Below, one piece after another: positions 46,873 to 56,935 of a DNA stretch of 64,000 nt (positions are counted from its first letter, which is position 1; each line of letters begins with the position of its first letter). The DNA is from Stakelama portus (lineage in GTDB: Bacteria > Pseudomonadota > Alphaproteobacteria > Sphingomonadales > Sphingomonadaceae). Made by a program: the position numbers and the translations under genes. Below the pieces are notes generated by a model that searched no databases, was not told the DNA's origin, and saw only the letters and a program-made list of their open reading frames with translations. The DNA lies in assembly GCF_003171655.1 (NCBI RefSeq), contig NZ_QFZL01000002.1, positions 496,001-560,000 on the forward strand, in the 5' to 3' direction.

Positions 46873-48501
46873 ATGACGAAACGCTATGACGCGCTGATCA
46901 TCGGTGGGGGCCATAACGGGCTCGTCTGCGCCTTTTACCTTGCCCGCAAGGGAATGAAGGTTCGCGTGCTGGAAGCGCGCGATGTGATCGGCGGGGCGTG
47001 CGTCACCGAAGAATTTCATCCCGGTTTCCGCAATTCGACCGCCAGCTATACCGTCAGCCTGCTCCAGCCCAAAGTCATTGCCGATATGAAGCTGGCCGAT
47101 CATGGCTATCGCGCGGTGCAGCGACCGATTTCGAACTTCTTTCCCTGGCCCGACGATTATCTGAAGCTCGGCGGCGGGATGGAGCGGAGCTGCAACGAGA
47201 TTCGGCGCATCAATGCGCGCGACGGCGACGCATATTACAACTATGATTTCATGCTGGGCGAAGTTGCCGATGCGCTGCGTTCGATCGCGCTGCGCACCCC
47301 GCCGACGCCCGGGCGGGGGTTGCGTGCGCTGGGCCATGCGCTGAGCCAGGGGCATATGCTGTCGCGGTTGCCGATCGAAACCCAGCGCAATTGCATCGAA
47401 TTGTTCACGCGCAGCGCCCGCGAATTTCTGGACCGATGGTTCGAAAGCGACATGGTGAAAAGCGCCTTCTCGTTCGATGCGATCGTCGGCAATTTTGCCG
47501 GAGTGAGCACGCCGGGATCGGCCTATGTCCTGCTCCACCATGTCTTTGGCGAAGTGAACGGCGTGAAGGGCGCGTGGGGCCATGCGATCGGCGGGATGGG
47601 AGCGATCACCCAGGCGATGGCGGCGGCGTGCCGCGAACAGGGTGTCGAAATCAGCCTGGAGGCGCCGGTGGCGCGCGTGCTGATCGGCGCCGGACGGGCA
47701 TGCGGCGTGCAGTTGGCGAGCGGCGAAGAGATTGCCGCAAAGATCGTCGTCGCCAATGTCGGGCCCAAATTGCTGTTCGGCAAACTGGTTCGCGACACAG
47801 ACCTGCCCGGCGATTTTCGCGATCGGATCGCCGGATTCGCCGCCGGATCGGGCACGTTCCGGATGAATGTCGCGCTTTCCGAACTGCCCGATTTCAGCGT
47901 GCTGCCGGGCAAGGAGTTGGCCGAGCATCACGCCAGCGGCATCGTGATCGCGCCGGGCATGGACTATATGGACGCGGCCTATGACGATGCGAAACGGCTT
48001 GGCTGGTCGCAATCGCCGATCGTCGAAATGTGCATCCCATCGACATTGGACGACAGCCTGGCGCCGCCGGGGTGCCATGTCGCCAGCCTGTTCTGTCAGC
48101 AATTCGCCCCTGCCCTGCCCCCGAAACCCGATGGGACCGCAAGAAGCTGGGATGACGAACGCGAAGCGGCGGCGGACAGGATCATCGACACGGTGACGGC
48201 GCATGCGCCGAATTTCCGTGCCTCGATCATCGCGCGGCAAATCCATTCGCCGCTCGATCTGGAGCGCAAATTCGGCCTGATCGGCGGCGACATCTTTCAC
48301 GGGCGCATGTCGCTCGATCAGCTATGGGCGGCGCGCCCGGTGCTGGGCCATGGCGATTACCGTGCGCCGATCGTCGGCCTCTATATGTGCGGATCGGGCA
48401 CGCATCCCGGCGGCGGCGTGACCGGTGCGCCGGGGCATAATGCCGCGCGCGAGATATTGCGCGACCGGCCGCTTTTCGAGCGCCTGAGCGGCCGAGGCTG
48501 A
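46873..48501 (+). CDS. FAD-dependent oxidoreductase, phytoene desaturase/PYROXD2-like
   Basis: A 542-residue amine-oxidase/CrtI-fold flavoprotein. The N-terminal dinucleotide loop is IIGGGHNGLVCAFYLA with LEARDVIGGACVTEEF, and the C-terminal FAD motif is YMCGSGTHPGGGVTGAPGHNAA. The ATG at 46873 is chosen because the in-frame sequence ahead of it is just the tRNA-repeat array. Members desaturate or oxidise lipophilic substrates; no carotenoid genes are near, so the substrate is unknown. It lies between the array and the defence islet and may belong to neither. Confidence 0.9.
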   Translation: MTKRYDALIIGGGHNGLVCAFYLARKGMKVRVLEARDVIGGACVTEEFHPGFRNSTASYTVSLLQPKVIADMKLADHGYRAVQRPISNFFPWPDDYLKLGGGMERSCNEIRRINARDGDAYYNYDFMLGEVADALRSIALRTPPTPGRGLRALGHALSQGHMLSRLPIETQRNCIELFTRSAREFLDRWFESDMVKSAFSFDAIVGNFAGVSTPGSAYVLLHHVFGEVNGVKGAWGHAIGGMGAITQAMAAACREQGVEISLEAPVARVLIGAGRACGVQLASGEEIAAKIVVANVGPKLLFGKLVRDTDLPGDFRDRIAGFAAGSGTFRMNVALSELPDFSVLPGKELAEHHASGIVIAPGMDYMDAAYDDAKRLGWSQSPIVEMCIPSTLDDSLAPPGCHVASLFCQQFAPALPPKPDGTARSWDDEREAAADRIIDTVTAHAPNFRASIIARQIHSPLDLERKFGLIGGDIFHGRMSLDQLWAARPVLGHGDYRAPIVGLYMCGSGTHPGGGVTGAPGHNAAREILRDRPLFERLSGRG

Positions 48502-48812
48502 GGTCAGGCAAAAACCGCAGATTTCCGTGCAAAGTTCGCACCGGTTCGCACCAATACGCGCGCGGGCGTGCGCGTGCGTGCGAGGGAAGATGATAGTTGA
48601 TACAAAGAGCGGGGCAGGACGTGGCACAGATCGGGGGTTGTAGGACAGCGGAATCTTGGGGCTGGTTGCGCCCTAATCTCTGCCGCTCAGTCGGAAGCGG
48701 CACGATCCCAAAACCTCCGTTTATACAGCTGGCCCTAAACATCGACCGATTGGCACTTCCAGCGCCAGCTGTTCGGTGCTATGTTCCCACTATGTTCACA
48801 TCGGAGACAGCT
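48502..48812. other. Intergenic region ahead of the defence islet
   Basis: 311 bp with no protein-like frame. It holds an alternating purine-pyrimidine run (GCGCGCGGGCGTGCGCGTGC near 48560-48580). The promoter for the small gene at 48813 is probably around 48740-48800; no clear terminator was found for the FAD gene. Confidence 0.35.
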
Positions 48813-49001
48813 ATGGCGAGGAATACTGGCGACGGCTTTCGACGTGGCGCGGTTACGGCGCGAACCCAGTTTCAGCGTTCGGGCGGCCATTGGCAAAAGC
48901 GCGACGAGCGCACCGGCCAGCTGATGAGCGTCAAGAACGACGGCACACCGTTCAAGGGCGTGGCGAGGGAACCCGATGGACGTGACACGCCAAACGCATA
49001 G
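48813..49001 (+). CDS. Small basic protein of unknown function (62 aa)
   Basis: ATG at 48813 with GGAG 7 bp upstream; an in-frame ATG at 48792 is also possible. It is rich in Arg, Lys, Gly and Gln (ARNTGDGFRRGAVTARTQF; SVKNDGTPFKGV), hydrophilic, with no membrane segment. I recall similar short proteins among accessory alphaproteobacterial genes but cannot name a family. It lies 129 bp upstream of darT on the same strand, separated by a perfect palindrome, and might be a DNA-binding accessory or an unrelated gene. Confidence 0.65.
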   Translation: MARNTGDGFRRGAVTARTQFQRSGGHWQKRDERTGQLMSVKNDGTPFKGVAREPDGRDTPNA

Positions 49002-49013
49002 CTGCTGATCGAT

Positions 49014-49035
49014 ACTTCTCGTTCGAACGAGAAGT
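49014..49035. promoter_or_regulatory. Perfect 22-bp palindrome upstream of darT
   Basis: The arms ACTTCTCGTTC and GAACGAGAAGT meet with no loop. It is placed 12 bp after the small gene's stop and 95 bp before darT. With no T-run and no spacer it is more like an operator than a terminator; CTGCT and AGCAG repeats flank it at nearly symmetrical distances. Confidence 0.6.
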
Positions 49036-49130
49036 GGATAAGCAGCAGTAATGTTGACGCATGTCATCCTTGGTCGAATCGCACATGCTGGACGCGGTCG
49101 TTCGCGCCATCGTCTGGCGTCCGCCTGCCG

Positions 49131-49772
49131 ATGATGAAGGATCTGCGGCCGGACAAGGCATTCATCTTCAGGATCATTCATCGCGACAATCTCGCCTGGA
49201 TCCTCGCGCACGGCATTCATTGCCGCAGCGCTGCGATGGTCAACCCCGCCTATGTCGACATCGGCAATCCGGAATTAATCAACAAACGGAACAACCGGCC
49301 GATTCCGATCGCACCCGGCGGCACTTTGAGTGACTACGTTCCATTTTACTTTACGCCCCGCTCGCCGATGCTTTTGAATATAAAGACGGGCTACAATGGA
49401 ATTCGTCAGCGTGGAAATGAAGAGATCGCGATACTGGTAACCAGTCTTTATAAGGTTCGCGATCATCCGCTGGATTTCATCTTCACTGATCGCCACGCCT
49501 ATCTCCAGACTGCTGTTTTTTCGTCAGATTTGGTTGGACTTTCGGCGATTGATTGGACAATATTGCAGAATAGCGATTTTAAGCGGGACAATGACGATTT
49601 GGGCAAGTTCGAGCGTTACCAAGCAGAAGCGCTGATTCATCAGCACTTGCCGACAGACGCCTTGCTCGGGATCGCCTGCGTTAATGAGAATGTGGCAGGT
49701 CAGCTGCGCGCGCAGATCGCAGCAGCAGGCCTGGCCTTGAAAGTGGCGGTAACGCCGGGATGGTATTTCTGA
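49131..49772 (+). CDS. darT: DarT-like DNA ADP-ribosyltransferase toxin (DUF4433)
   Basis: A 213-residue protein of the DarT family, which attaches ADP-ribose from NAD to bases in single-stranded DNA and blocks replication, including that of phages. Family features are [17 protein letters not shown] at 13-29 (NAD-binding His17), [13 protein letters not shown] near 69-81, and the catalytic Glu166 in [12 protein letters not shown]. Length is typical. The gene is visibly more A+T-rich than its neighbours (49330-49580), a sign of transfer. Its stop shares one base with the darG start (TGATG). The start is ATG 49131 or 49134; no strong ribosome site is seen. Confidence 0.9.
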   Translation: MMKDLRPDKAFIFRIIHRDNLAWILAHGIHCRSAAMVNPAYVDIGNPELINKRNNRPIPIAPGGTLSDYVPFYFTPRSPMLLNIKTGYNGIRQRGNEEIAILVTSLYKVRDHPLDFIFTDRHAYLQTAVFSSDLVGLSAIDWTILQNSDFKRDNDDLGKFERYQAEALIHQHLPTDALLGIACVNENVAGQLRAQIAAAGLALKVAVTPGWYF

Positions 49773-50863
49773 TGATCACCTACACCCAAGGCAATCTGCT
49801 GAATGCCGATGCGGATGCGCTGGTCAACACGGTGAACACCGTCGGCGTCATGGGCAAGGGCATCGCGCTCATGTTCAAAGAGGCGTTCCCCGCCAATCTC
49901 AAAGCCTATGAAGCGGCCTGCAAGGCCCATGAGGTCGAGGTCGGTCGGATGTTTGTGACCGAGCGTCGAGAACTGATGGGTCCGAAGTGGATCATCAATT
50001 TCCCGACCAAGAAGCATTGGCGCAATCCCTCGCAAATGCCCTGGATCGAGGACGGGTTGGTCGATCTGAAGCGCGTCATTTGCGAGTTGCACATCAAGTC
50101 GATCGCCCTTCCGCCGCTGGGCAGCGGTAACGGCGGGCTCGACTGGCCGGCTGTCCGGACTAAGATCGAACAGGTGCTCGGCGATCTCGAAGGCGTCGAG
50201 GTGATCGTCTATGAGCCAACTTCGACTTATCAGAACGTTGCCAAGCGCGCCGGCGTCGAGAAGCTGACGCCCGCACGCGCGGTGGTTGCCGAACTGGTGC
50301 GCCGCTACGCGGTGCTCGGGTTCGAATGCACGCTGCTCGAAATCCAAAAGCTAGCCTATTTCGCTGAGCGGAGCATCGCCCGCTGCCAGATCGAAAACCC
50401 GCTCGACCTTCGGTTCGAAGCTAATCGCTTTGGTCCCTTTGCCGGGCGGCTGAGCCATCTGCTCAACGCGCTGGATGGCAGCTATCTTCACAGCGACAAG
50501 CGAATTGCCGATGCCGGGCCGCTGGACGTCATCTGGTTCGACGATGCCAAGAAGGATCGCGTCACGGCGTATCTCGGCTCGGAGGCGAAGGCCTATCTGC
50601 CAGCGCTGGAGGCTACCAGCGATCTTATCGATGGGTTCGAGACGCCGTTGGGCATGGAGTTATTGGCAACGGTCGATTGGCTCGTCTTCCACGGCGGCGA
50701 GCCGTCCATCGATGGCGTCAAAGCCGGGTTGCGCGACTGGAAGGGCGGTGCGGAAGCGGCGCGACGCAAACTGCACCTGTTCGACGACCGAATGATCGAT
50801 ATCGCGCTCAACCGGCTCGCATCCTGGCAGCAGCCTGGTGCCGCTACCGCGACGATCGCATAG
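49772..50863 (+). CDS. darG: DarG-like antitoxin: macrodomain DNA ADP-ribosyl hydrolase
   Basis: A 363-residue antitoxin. Residues 1-150 are a macrodomain: [26 protein letters not shown] (with the family's functional Lys) and [14 protein letters not shown], which removes ADP-ribose from DNA. Residues about 165-350 form the helical C-terminal domain ([33 protein letters not shown]) that in known DarG also binds the toxin. The ATG at 49772 is coupled to darT. Full-length architecture suggests a working toxin-antitoxin pair rather than a relic. Confidence 0.92.
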   Translation: MITYTQGNLLNADADALVNTVNTVGVMGKGIALMFKEAFPANLKAYEAACKAHEVEVGRMFVTERRELMGPKWIINFPTKKHWRNPSQMPWIEDGLVDLKRVICELHIKSIALPPLGSGNGGLDWPAVRTKIEQVLGDLEGVEVIVYEPTSTYQNVAKRAGVEKLTPARAVVAELVRRYAVLGFECTLLEIQKLAYFAERSIARCQIENPLDLRFEANRFGPFAGRLSHLLNALDGSYLHSDKRIADAGPLDVIWFDDAKKDRVTAYLGSEAKAYLPALEATSDLIDGFETPLGMELLATVDWLVFHGGEPSIDGVKAGLRDWKGGAEAARRKLHLFDDRMIDIALNRLASWQQPGAATATIA

Positions 50864-50874
50864 CGGGACGTGGC

Positions 50875-51654
50875 ATGGCCGAGACCCAAATTGAATGGAC
50901 CGATGCGACATGGAATCCGGTCGCAGGGTGTTCCATTGTCTCCGCTGGCTGCACCCATTGCTACGCAATGGAGATGGCGCGCCGCTTAGAGGCGATGGGC
51001 GTCGACAAATATGCGGGGCTGACACGCAAGACGGGGAAGCGTACGGTCTGGAATGGTACCGTGCGCGAGGATCGCAGCGCGCTTGCCATCCCGCGCCGCT
51101 GGCGCAAGGCGCGCAAGATTTTCGTCAATTCGATGAGCGACCTGTTTCACGAAGGTGTGAGCGAGGCGTTCATCATCGAGGTATGGCGGGTGATGCAGGA
51201 AACACCGCATCACAACTATCAGATTCTGACCAAGCGGCCGGATCGCATGGCTGCGATACTTTCCACGGCGATCAGCGGCGTGCTCCCGAATGTCTGGCTC
51301 GGCACGAGCATCGAGGATGCTGATGCCGTGCCACGGATTGCCGCATTGCGTGCTGTGCCCGCCGCCATCCGGTTCCTGTCGTTCGAACCCTTGATCGGTC
51401 CGGTTGGCACCGTGGATCTCAGCGGCATCGATTGGGCGATCGTTGGTGGCGAGAGCGGTCGATCCGCCCGCCCGATCAAGGAAGAGTGGATAGACGACAT
51501 CCATCGTCAATGTGCCCGCTACGGCACCGCGTTCTTTTTCAAGCAGTGGGGCACCTGGGGCAAGGACAACAAGAAACGGTCCAAGAAGGCGAACGGGCGC
51601 GAGTATCGCGGACGGACCTGGGACGAAATGCCGGCGCTGCAGGCGGCGCTATAA
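50875..51654 (+). CDS. Phage Gp37/Gp68-like three-Cys protein (DUF5131), radical-SAM-like
   Basis: A 259-residue protein of the Gp37/Gp68 (DUF5131) family. The three cysteines Cys19, Cys26 and Cys29 (CSIVSAGCTHCYA) form a cluster-binding site like that of radical-SAM enzymes, followed by a TIM-barrel-like body: FVNSMSDLFHE, QILTKRPDRM, NVWLGTSIED, FLSFEPLIGP and WAIVGGESG. The reaction is unknown. It starts 11 bp after darG and is followed after 27 bp by TcmP, the protein named as its partner, so the four genes look like one transcription unit. Confidence 0.88.
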   Translation: MAETQIEWTDATWNPVAGCSIVSAGCTHCYAMEMARRLEAMGVDKYAGLTRKTGKRTVWNGTVREDRSALAIPRRWRKARKIFVNSMSDLFHEGVSEAFIIEVWRVMQETPHHNYQILTKRPDRMAAILSTAISGVLPNVWLGTSIEDADAVPRIAALRAVPAAIRFLSFEPLIGPVGTVDLSGIDWAIVGGESGRSARPIKEEWIDDIHRQCARYGTAFFFKQWGTWGKDNKKRSKKANGREYRGRTWDEMPALQAAL

Positions 51655-51681
51655 CGCTACGCGGGCCGGCACGGGGGGAAG

Positions 51682-52941
51682 GTGGCCGAGAAACGATACG
51701 AATGGAGTGACGGCGCAGTCCTCGAAGACCATTCCAAGCGCAAGCATAAGATCCTGCGCGAGTATTTCTTCGAATACCTGACTGTCCGCTCCCAGCTGCC
51801 GCAACAGACCAAATTCCGACTTGCCGTGGTGGACGGCTTCGCCGGCGGTGGCCGCTATCAATGCGGCGCAGCTGGATCGCCCGTCATCTTCATCGAAGAA
51901 CTCAAGCACGCCGTCGAGACGGTTAATCTCCAGCGGGTGGGTCAGGGACTCGGCATGGTGGAGGTCGAATGCCTGCTCATCCTCAATGACCATAGCCGGG
52001 ATGCACTGGAACTGTTGAAGGCAAATGTCGCACCGCTACAACTCGACATTGCGCAGACCGCGCCGAAGCTGCACCTGCGGGTGGAATATCTCAACGAGGC
52101 GTTCGAGACCGCCTACCCGGATATTAAACGGCTGCTCGAAACCGGGCGCTATCGCAACGTCATCTTCAATCTCGACCAATGCGGGCACAAGCATGTCGAA
52201 CGGCGCACGCTTATCGACATCATGCGCGCTTACCCTTCGGTCGAAATCTTCTACACCTTTGCGATCGAAGCGCTGGTTGCTTTTCTGCAGAAGGACGATC
52301 CGGCCTTGCTCGCAAGCCAGTTGCGCCATTTGGACGTCGAACCGACAAACCTGGCTAGTCTCGAGGGCGCGATGAGCAAAGGCAGCTGGCTCGGCGCGGC
52401 CGAGCGCATCGTCTTCGAGACTTTTCGGACGTGCGCGTCCTTCGTTAGCCCCTTCTCGATCAACAATCCCGATGGCTGGCGCTACTGGCTGATTCACTTC
52501 GCCAACATCTACCGGGCGCGTCAGGTCTATAACAACATCCTGCACGAGAACAGCAGCGCACAGGCGCATTTTGGCCGATCCGGCCTGAACATGCTGAGCT
52601 ACGACCCTAGCCATGAAAATGGGTCGCTCTATCTGTTCGATCTGACCGGACGCCAACAGGCAATCGGTCAGCTGCTGGAGGATATTCCCCGCCTCGTTTC
52701 GGATTCCGGCGACGTGATCCCGGTCAGCGATTTCTACGAGAGCATCTATAATGTTACCCCGGCGCATACGGACGATGTCCACGCCGCGATTATCGAGAAC
52801 CCCGATATCGAAGTGCTGACACCCGGCGGGGGCGAACGCAGAAAGGCAAACACGATCGCGGTTGGCGACGTACTTCGCCTCAAGACCCAGAAGAGCTTCT
52901 TCCCTATGTTCTTGAATGGCGGGGAGGCTCGAAAGGTGTGA
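51682..52941 (+). CDS. tcmP: Three-Cys-motif partner protein TcmP
   Basis: A 419-residue protein of the TcmP family, named because it occurs next to three-Cys (Gp37/Gp68-like) proteins. Visible landmarks are KHKILREYFFEYL, VVDGFAGGGRY near residue 50, which resembles the SAM-binding loop of methyltransferase folds, and VIFNLDQCGHKHV near 155. The start is GTG at 51682 after GGGGGGAAG. Biochemical function is not known. Together with the preceding gene it may form a nucleic-acid or nucleotide modification pair; its linkage here to DarTG suggests defence. Confidence 0.88.
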   Translation: MAEKRYEWSDGAVLEDHSKRKHKILREYFFEYLTVRSQLPQQTKFRLAVVDGFAGGGRYQCGAAGSPVIFIEELKHAVETVNLQRVGQGLGMVEVECLLILNDHSRDALELLKANVAPLQLDIAQTAPKLHLRVEYLNEAFETAYPDIKRLLETGRYRNVIFNLDQCGHKHVERRTLIDIMRAYPSVEIFYTFAIEALVAFLQKDDPALLASQLRHLDVEPTNLASLEGAMSKGSWLGAAERIVFETFRTCASFVSPFSINNPDGWRYWLIHFANIYRARQVYNNILHENSSAQAHFGRSGLNMLSYDPSHENGSLYLFDLTGRQQAIGQLLEDIPRLVSDSGDVIPVSDFYESIYNVTPAHTDDVHAAIIENPDIEVLTPGGGERRKANTIAVGDVLRLKTQKSFFPMFLNGGEARKV

Positions 52942-53051
52942 TCCGCGACGGTCGGCTGGCCTGCACTGTTAGGAACGACAGGTTTCCAGTGTCCGTGCTC
53001 TGAAACCAGTCAGGCCGCTGTCGGCCCAAAAGCAGCCACACGCCGCTTCCC

Positions 53052-53819
53052 CTAAATCCCGCCGTCGGTCACTTCCCGCCCCTGCGCCTCCAGTCCGGCG
53101 GTTAGTTCCCCGACGCAGGCGTCGATGTCTTGCTGCGATGTCGAGCGGATCACGAAATTGGCGCCGGTGCGGCCTTCGCGGAAGAAGGGGTAGCTGCCGA
53201 TCGTCACGCCTTCGCGCGAGCGCTCGACTGTCGCCAGCAACTCGGCGATCTCGCTTTCGGCGACCCAGCAGCCGATGGTGCGGGCGAGCAGCGGCTTGCC
53301 GCCTTCGAGCTGGCCGGTGAGCGCGTCGAGCATCCCGGCGGCGATATGCGGCACGCCCGCGAGCATGAAGACATTGCCGATGCGGATGCCGGGCGCGCCC
53401 GACATGCGGTTGGAGATCAGCTCTGCCCCCCGCGGCACGCGCGCCATGCGCAGCCGCATGTCGGTAAGGCCGCCACGGCTGGCATAATAGCTTTCGAGGA
53501 TCGCGCGCGCTTCGGGATGGATCACCACATCGACGCCGAGCGCCACAGCGATGGCATCGACGCTGATATCGTCATGCGTCGGGCCGATGCCGCCGGTGGT
53601 GAAGCAATAATCATAGCGCGTGCGCAGCGCATCGACCGCTTCGACAATCGCTTCCTGCCGATCGGCGACCACGCGCACTTCGCCCAGCCGAATGCCCTGA
53701 GCATTCAGCCAGGTGGCGAGTTGAGCCACATTCCTGTCCTGGGTGCGGCCCGACAGGATTTCGTCGCCGATCACGACAAGCCCCGCAGTCCAGATCCTCT
53801 CATCCATGAGGCGGGCCAT
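53052..53819 (-). CDS. Competence/damage-inducible protein A-like (CinA N-domain, MoaB fold)
   Basis: A 255-residue protein with the molybdopterin-binding (MoCF/CinA N-terminal) fold: VVIGDEILSGRTQDRN, TTGGIGPTHDDIS and MLAGVPHIAAGML. The C-terminal CinA amidase domain is missing, as in the short alphaproteobacterial form. Starts at ATG 53819 or 53807 are possible; neither has a clear ribosome site. It is divergent from map. The short form may act on pyridine-nucleotide damage products rather than in competence. Confidence 0.9.
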   Translation of the reverse strand: MARLMDERIWTAGLVVIGDEILSGRTQDRNVAQLATWLNAQGIRLGEVRVVADRQEAIVEAVDALRTRYDYCFTTGGIGPTHDDISVDAIAVALGVDVVIHPEARAILESYYASRGGLTDMRLRMARVPRGAELISNRMSGAPGIRIGNVFMLAGVPHIAAGMLDALTGQLEGGKPLLARTIGCWVAESEIAELLATVERSREGVTIGSYPFFREGRTGANFVIRSTSQQDIDACVGELTAGLEAQGREVTDGGI

Positions 53820-53872
53820 AGCCGAGCCGGACGGTCTCGCAAAGCTCCACAAGTTCGCCTATATCGCCTGGC

Positions 53873-54700
53873 ATGACCGAATATGTGAGCGTAACCGAAG
53901 ACACGCCGATGGCACGTACCGGCGCAATCAAGCTGCACGGCCCCGAAGGATTCGAGGGGATGCGCAAGGCCGGGCGGCTGGCCGCCGAAATCCTCGACGC
54001 GCTGGTGCAGCATGTCGTGCCGGGCGTGACGACCGGCGAACTGGACGATATCGTCCGCCAGATGACGTTCGATGGCGGCGGCACGCCGGCGACTTTAGGC
54101 TATCGCGGCTATACGCACAGCTGCTGCATTTCGATCAATCATGTCGTTTGCCACGGCATTCCGGGCGACCGGGTGATCAAGGATGGCGACATTCTGAACA
54201 TCGACGTCACGCCGATGGTCGATGGCTGGCACGGCGATACCAGCCGCATGTTCCTGGCCGGCAATGTGCCGATCAAGGCGAAGCGGCTGGTGGATGTGAC
54301 CTATGAATGCCTGATGCTGGGCATCGAACAGGCAAAGCCTGGCAATTTCCTGGGCGATATCAGCCACGCGATTCAGGAATATGCCGAAAAGCATCGCTAT
54401 GGCGTGGTGCGCGATTTCTGTGGCCATGGGCTGGGACAGGTATTCCACGACGCGCCCGAAGTGGTGCATGTCGGCCGTCCCGGCACCGGTCCCGAGCTGA
54501 AGCCGGGCATGTTCTTCACGATCGAGCCGATGATCAATATCGGCCGGCCCGATGTGAAGCTGCTCGACGATGGCTGGACGGCAGTGACGCGCGACCGGTC
54601 GCTGTCGGCGCAGTTCGAACATTCGATCGGGATCACCGAGGACGGGTGCGAGATCTTTACCAAGAGCCCCAAGGGGCTGAACGCCCCGCCCTACGCCTGA
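53873..54700 (+). CDS. map: Methionine aminopeptidase, type I
   Basis: Removes N-terminal Met from nascent proteins. It has 275 residues; the dinuclear-metal ligands are all present: NIDVTP and GDTSRMF (two Asp), FCGHGLG (His), FTIEPMI and QFEHSIG (two Glu). HGIPGDRVIKDG is also typical. It has no N-terminal zinc-finger. An alternative ATG at 53909 would trim 12 residues. It is presumably the essential housekeeping copy. Confidence 0.95.
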   Translation: MTEYVSVTEDTPMARTGAIKLHGPEGFEGMRKAGRLAAEILDALVQHVVPGVTTGELDDIVRQMTFDGGGTPATLGYRGYTHSCCISINHVVCHGIPGDRVIKDGDILNIDVTPMVDGWHGDTSRMFLAGNVPIKAKRLVDVTYECLMLGIEQAKPGNFLGDISHAIQEYAEKHRYGVVRDFCGHGLGQVFHDAPEVVHVGRPGTGPELKPGMFFTIEPMINIGRPDVKLLDDGWTAVTRDRSLSAQFEHSIGITEDGCEIFTKSPKGLNAPPYA

Positions 54701-54734
54701 TCCGGAGCGGCCGCGCGCCGCGCCGAAGGATCAG
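54697..54734. terminator. Stem-loop spanning two convergent stop codons
   Basis: The outer arms CTGATCC (54697-54703) and GGATCAG (54728-54734) and inner GCGGC/GCCGC pairs enclose the end of map and of the convergent secreted-protein gene. No T-run is present; a two-way terminator is possible. Confidence 0.35.
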
Positions 54735-55237
54735 AGATTGCGCGACCGGCATTCCAGAAACGCCGCGTATAGCGCGGCGCTGTTCTGGTCGGCCGGCAAG
54801 GTGATGTCGAACAGCGTGACGCCGCCCGATCGCGCCGCCATGCGCGGATGCACCAGCAGCTTTGACGTGACCTGATCGAGCGGAATATTGATGCCGAGAA
54901 CGCGACCGTCCGCGCCGAGCGCGCGCACCGTGGCGGGGACCGTCGCGACGGCATTTTGGCCGCCTTCGACGAACCAGGTAAGCTCTACCGGAACATCCTC
55001 CGCCGGATCCATTTGCGTGATCGCGTCGGAACGGAACATCAGCGCGCCGTCGCTGATCGGGCCGGCATAGAGGTGGAATTGTTCGGTGCCCTGGCGAAAG
55101 GTGGCGAGACAGCCGGTATCGGGCCCGCCATCGACCAGTTGCCAGCTTCCGAACCATTTGGTTTCGCTTTGTGCATGCGCCGGAATGGCGGCAAGCGACA
55201 AGATCAGGACATAGGCGGTAAGGAACAGCTTGCGCAC
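54731..55237 (-). CDS. Secreted protein of unknown function, paralogue of 55746-56231
   Basis: A 168-residue protein from a GTG at 55237 with GGGAG 7 bp upstream. The first 22 residues (RKLFLTAYVLILSLAAIPAHA) form a signal peptide ending in AHA. The mature part (FGSWQLVDGG, GCLATFRQGTEQFHLYA, PVELTWFVEGG, FDITLPADQNSAALYAAFLEC) aligns throughout with the product of 55746-56231. The two conserved Cys could form a disulphide. I recognise no family. Likely periplasmic. Confidence 0.72.
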   Translation of the reverse strand: MRKLFLTAYVLILSLAAIPAHAQSETKWFGSWQLVDGGPDTGCLATFRQGTEQFHLYAGPISDGALMFRSDAITQMDPAEDVPVELTWFVEGGQNAVATVPATVRALGADGRVLGINIPLDQVTSKLLVHPRMAARSGGVTLFDITLPADQNSAALYAAFLECRSRNL

Positions 55238-55378
55238 GCGATATCTCCCTGTTGCGGGTATCGTCGTGCCGGAGCGTCTGCCGGTGTTCCAGTTACATTG
55301 CCGGTTAGAAAACTGAGCCTGTTGGAAAGAGGAATGTCGCAGCGCGCTGTCCAACCGGATTGCGCGCAGACGCGCGCA

Positions 55379-56840
<1,462 letters not shown>

Positions 56841-56935
56841 CGCGCCGCAGCATTTTTAGAATGGTAGGCGCGAAAGCGTAACAATCTTGCCCGAGTCGCG
56901 GGGCATGCGCATTCATCAGAAAGGGACAGACTAAA

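Noticed and set aside
46383..53051. Complete integrative element at tRNA-Gly
   Set aside because: No integrase, recombinase or transposase gene was found between the tRNA and 53 kb, and no matching far-end attachment site outside the array, so element borders cannot be drawn.
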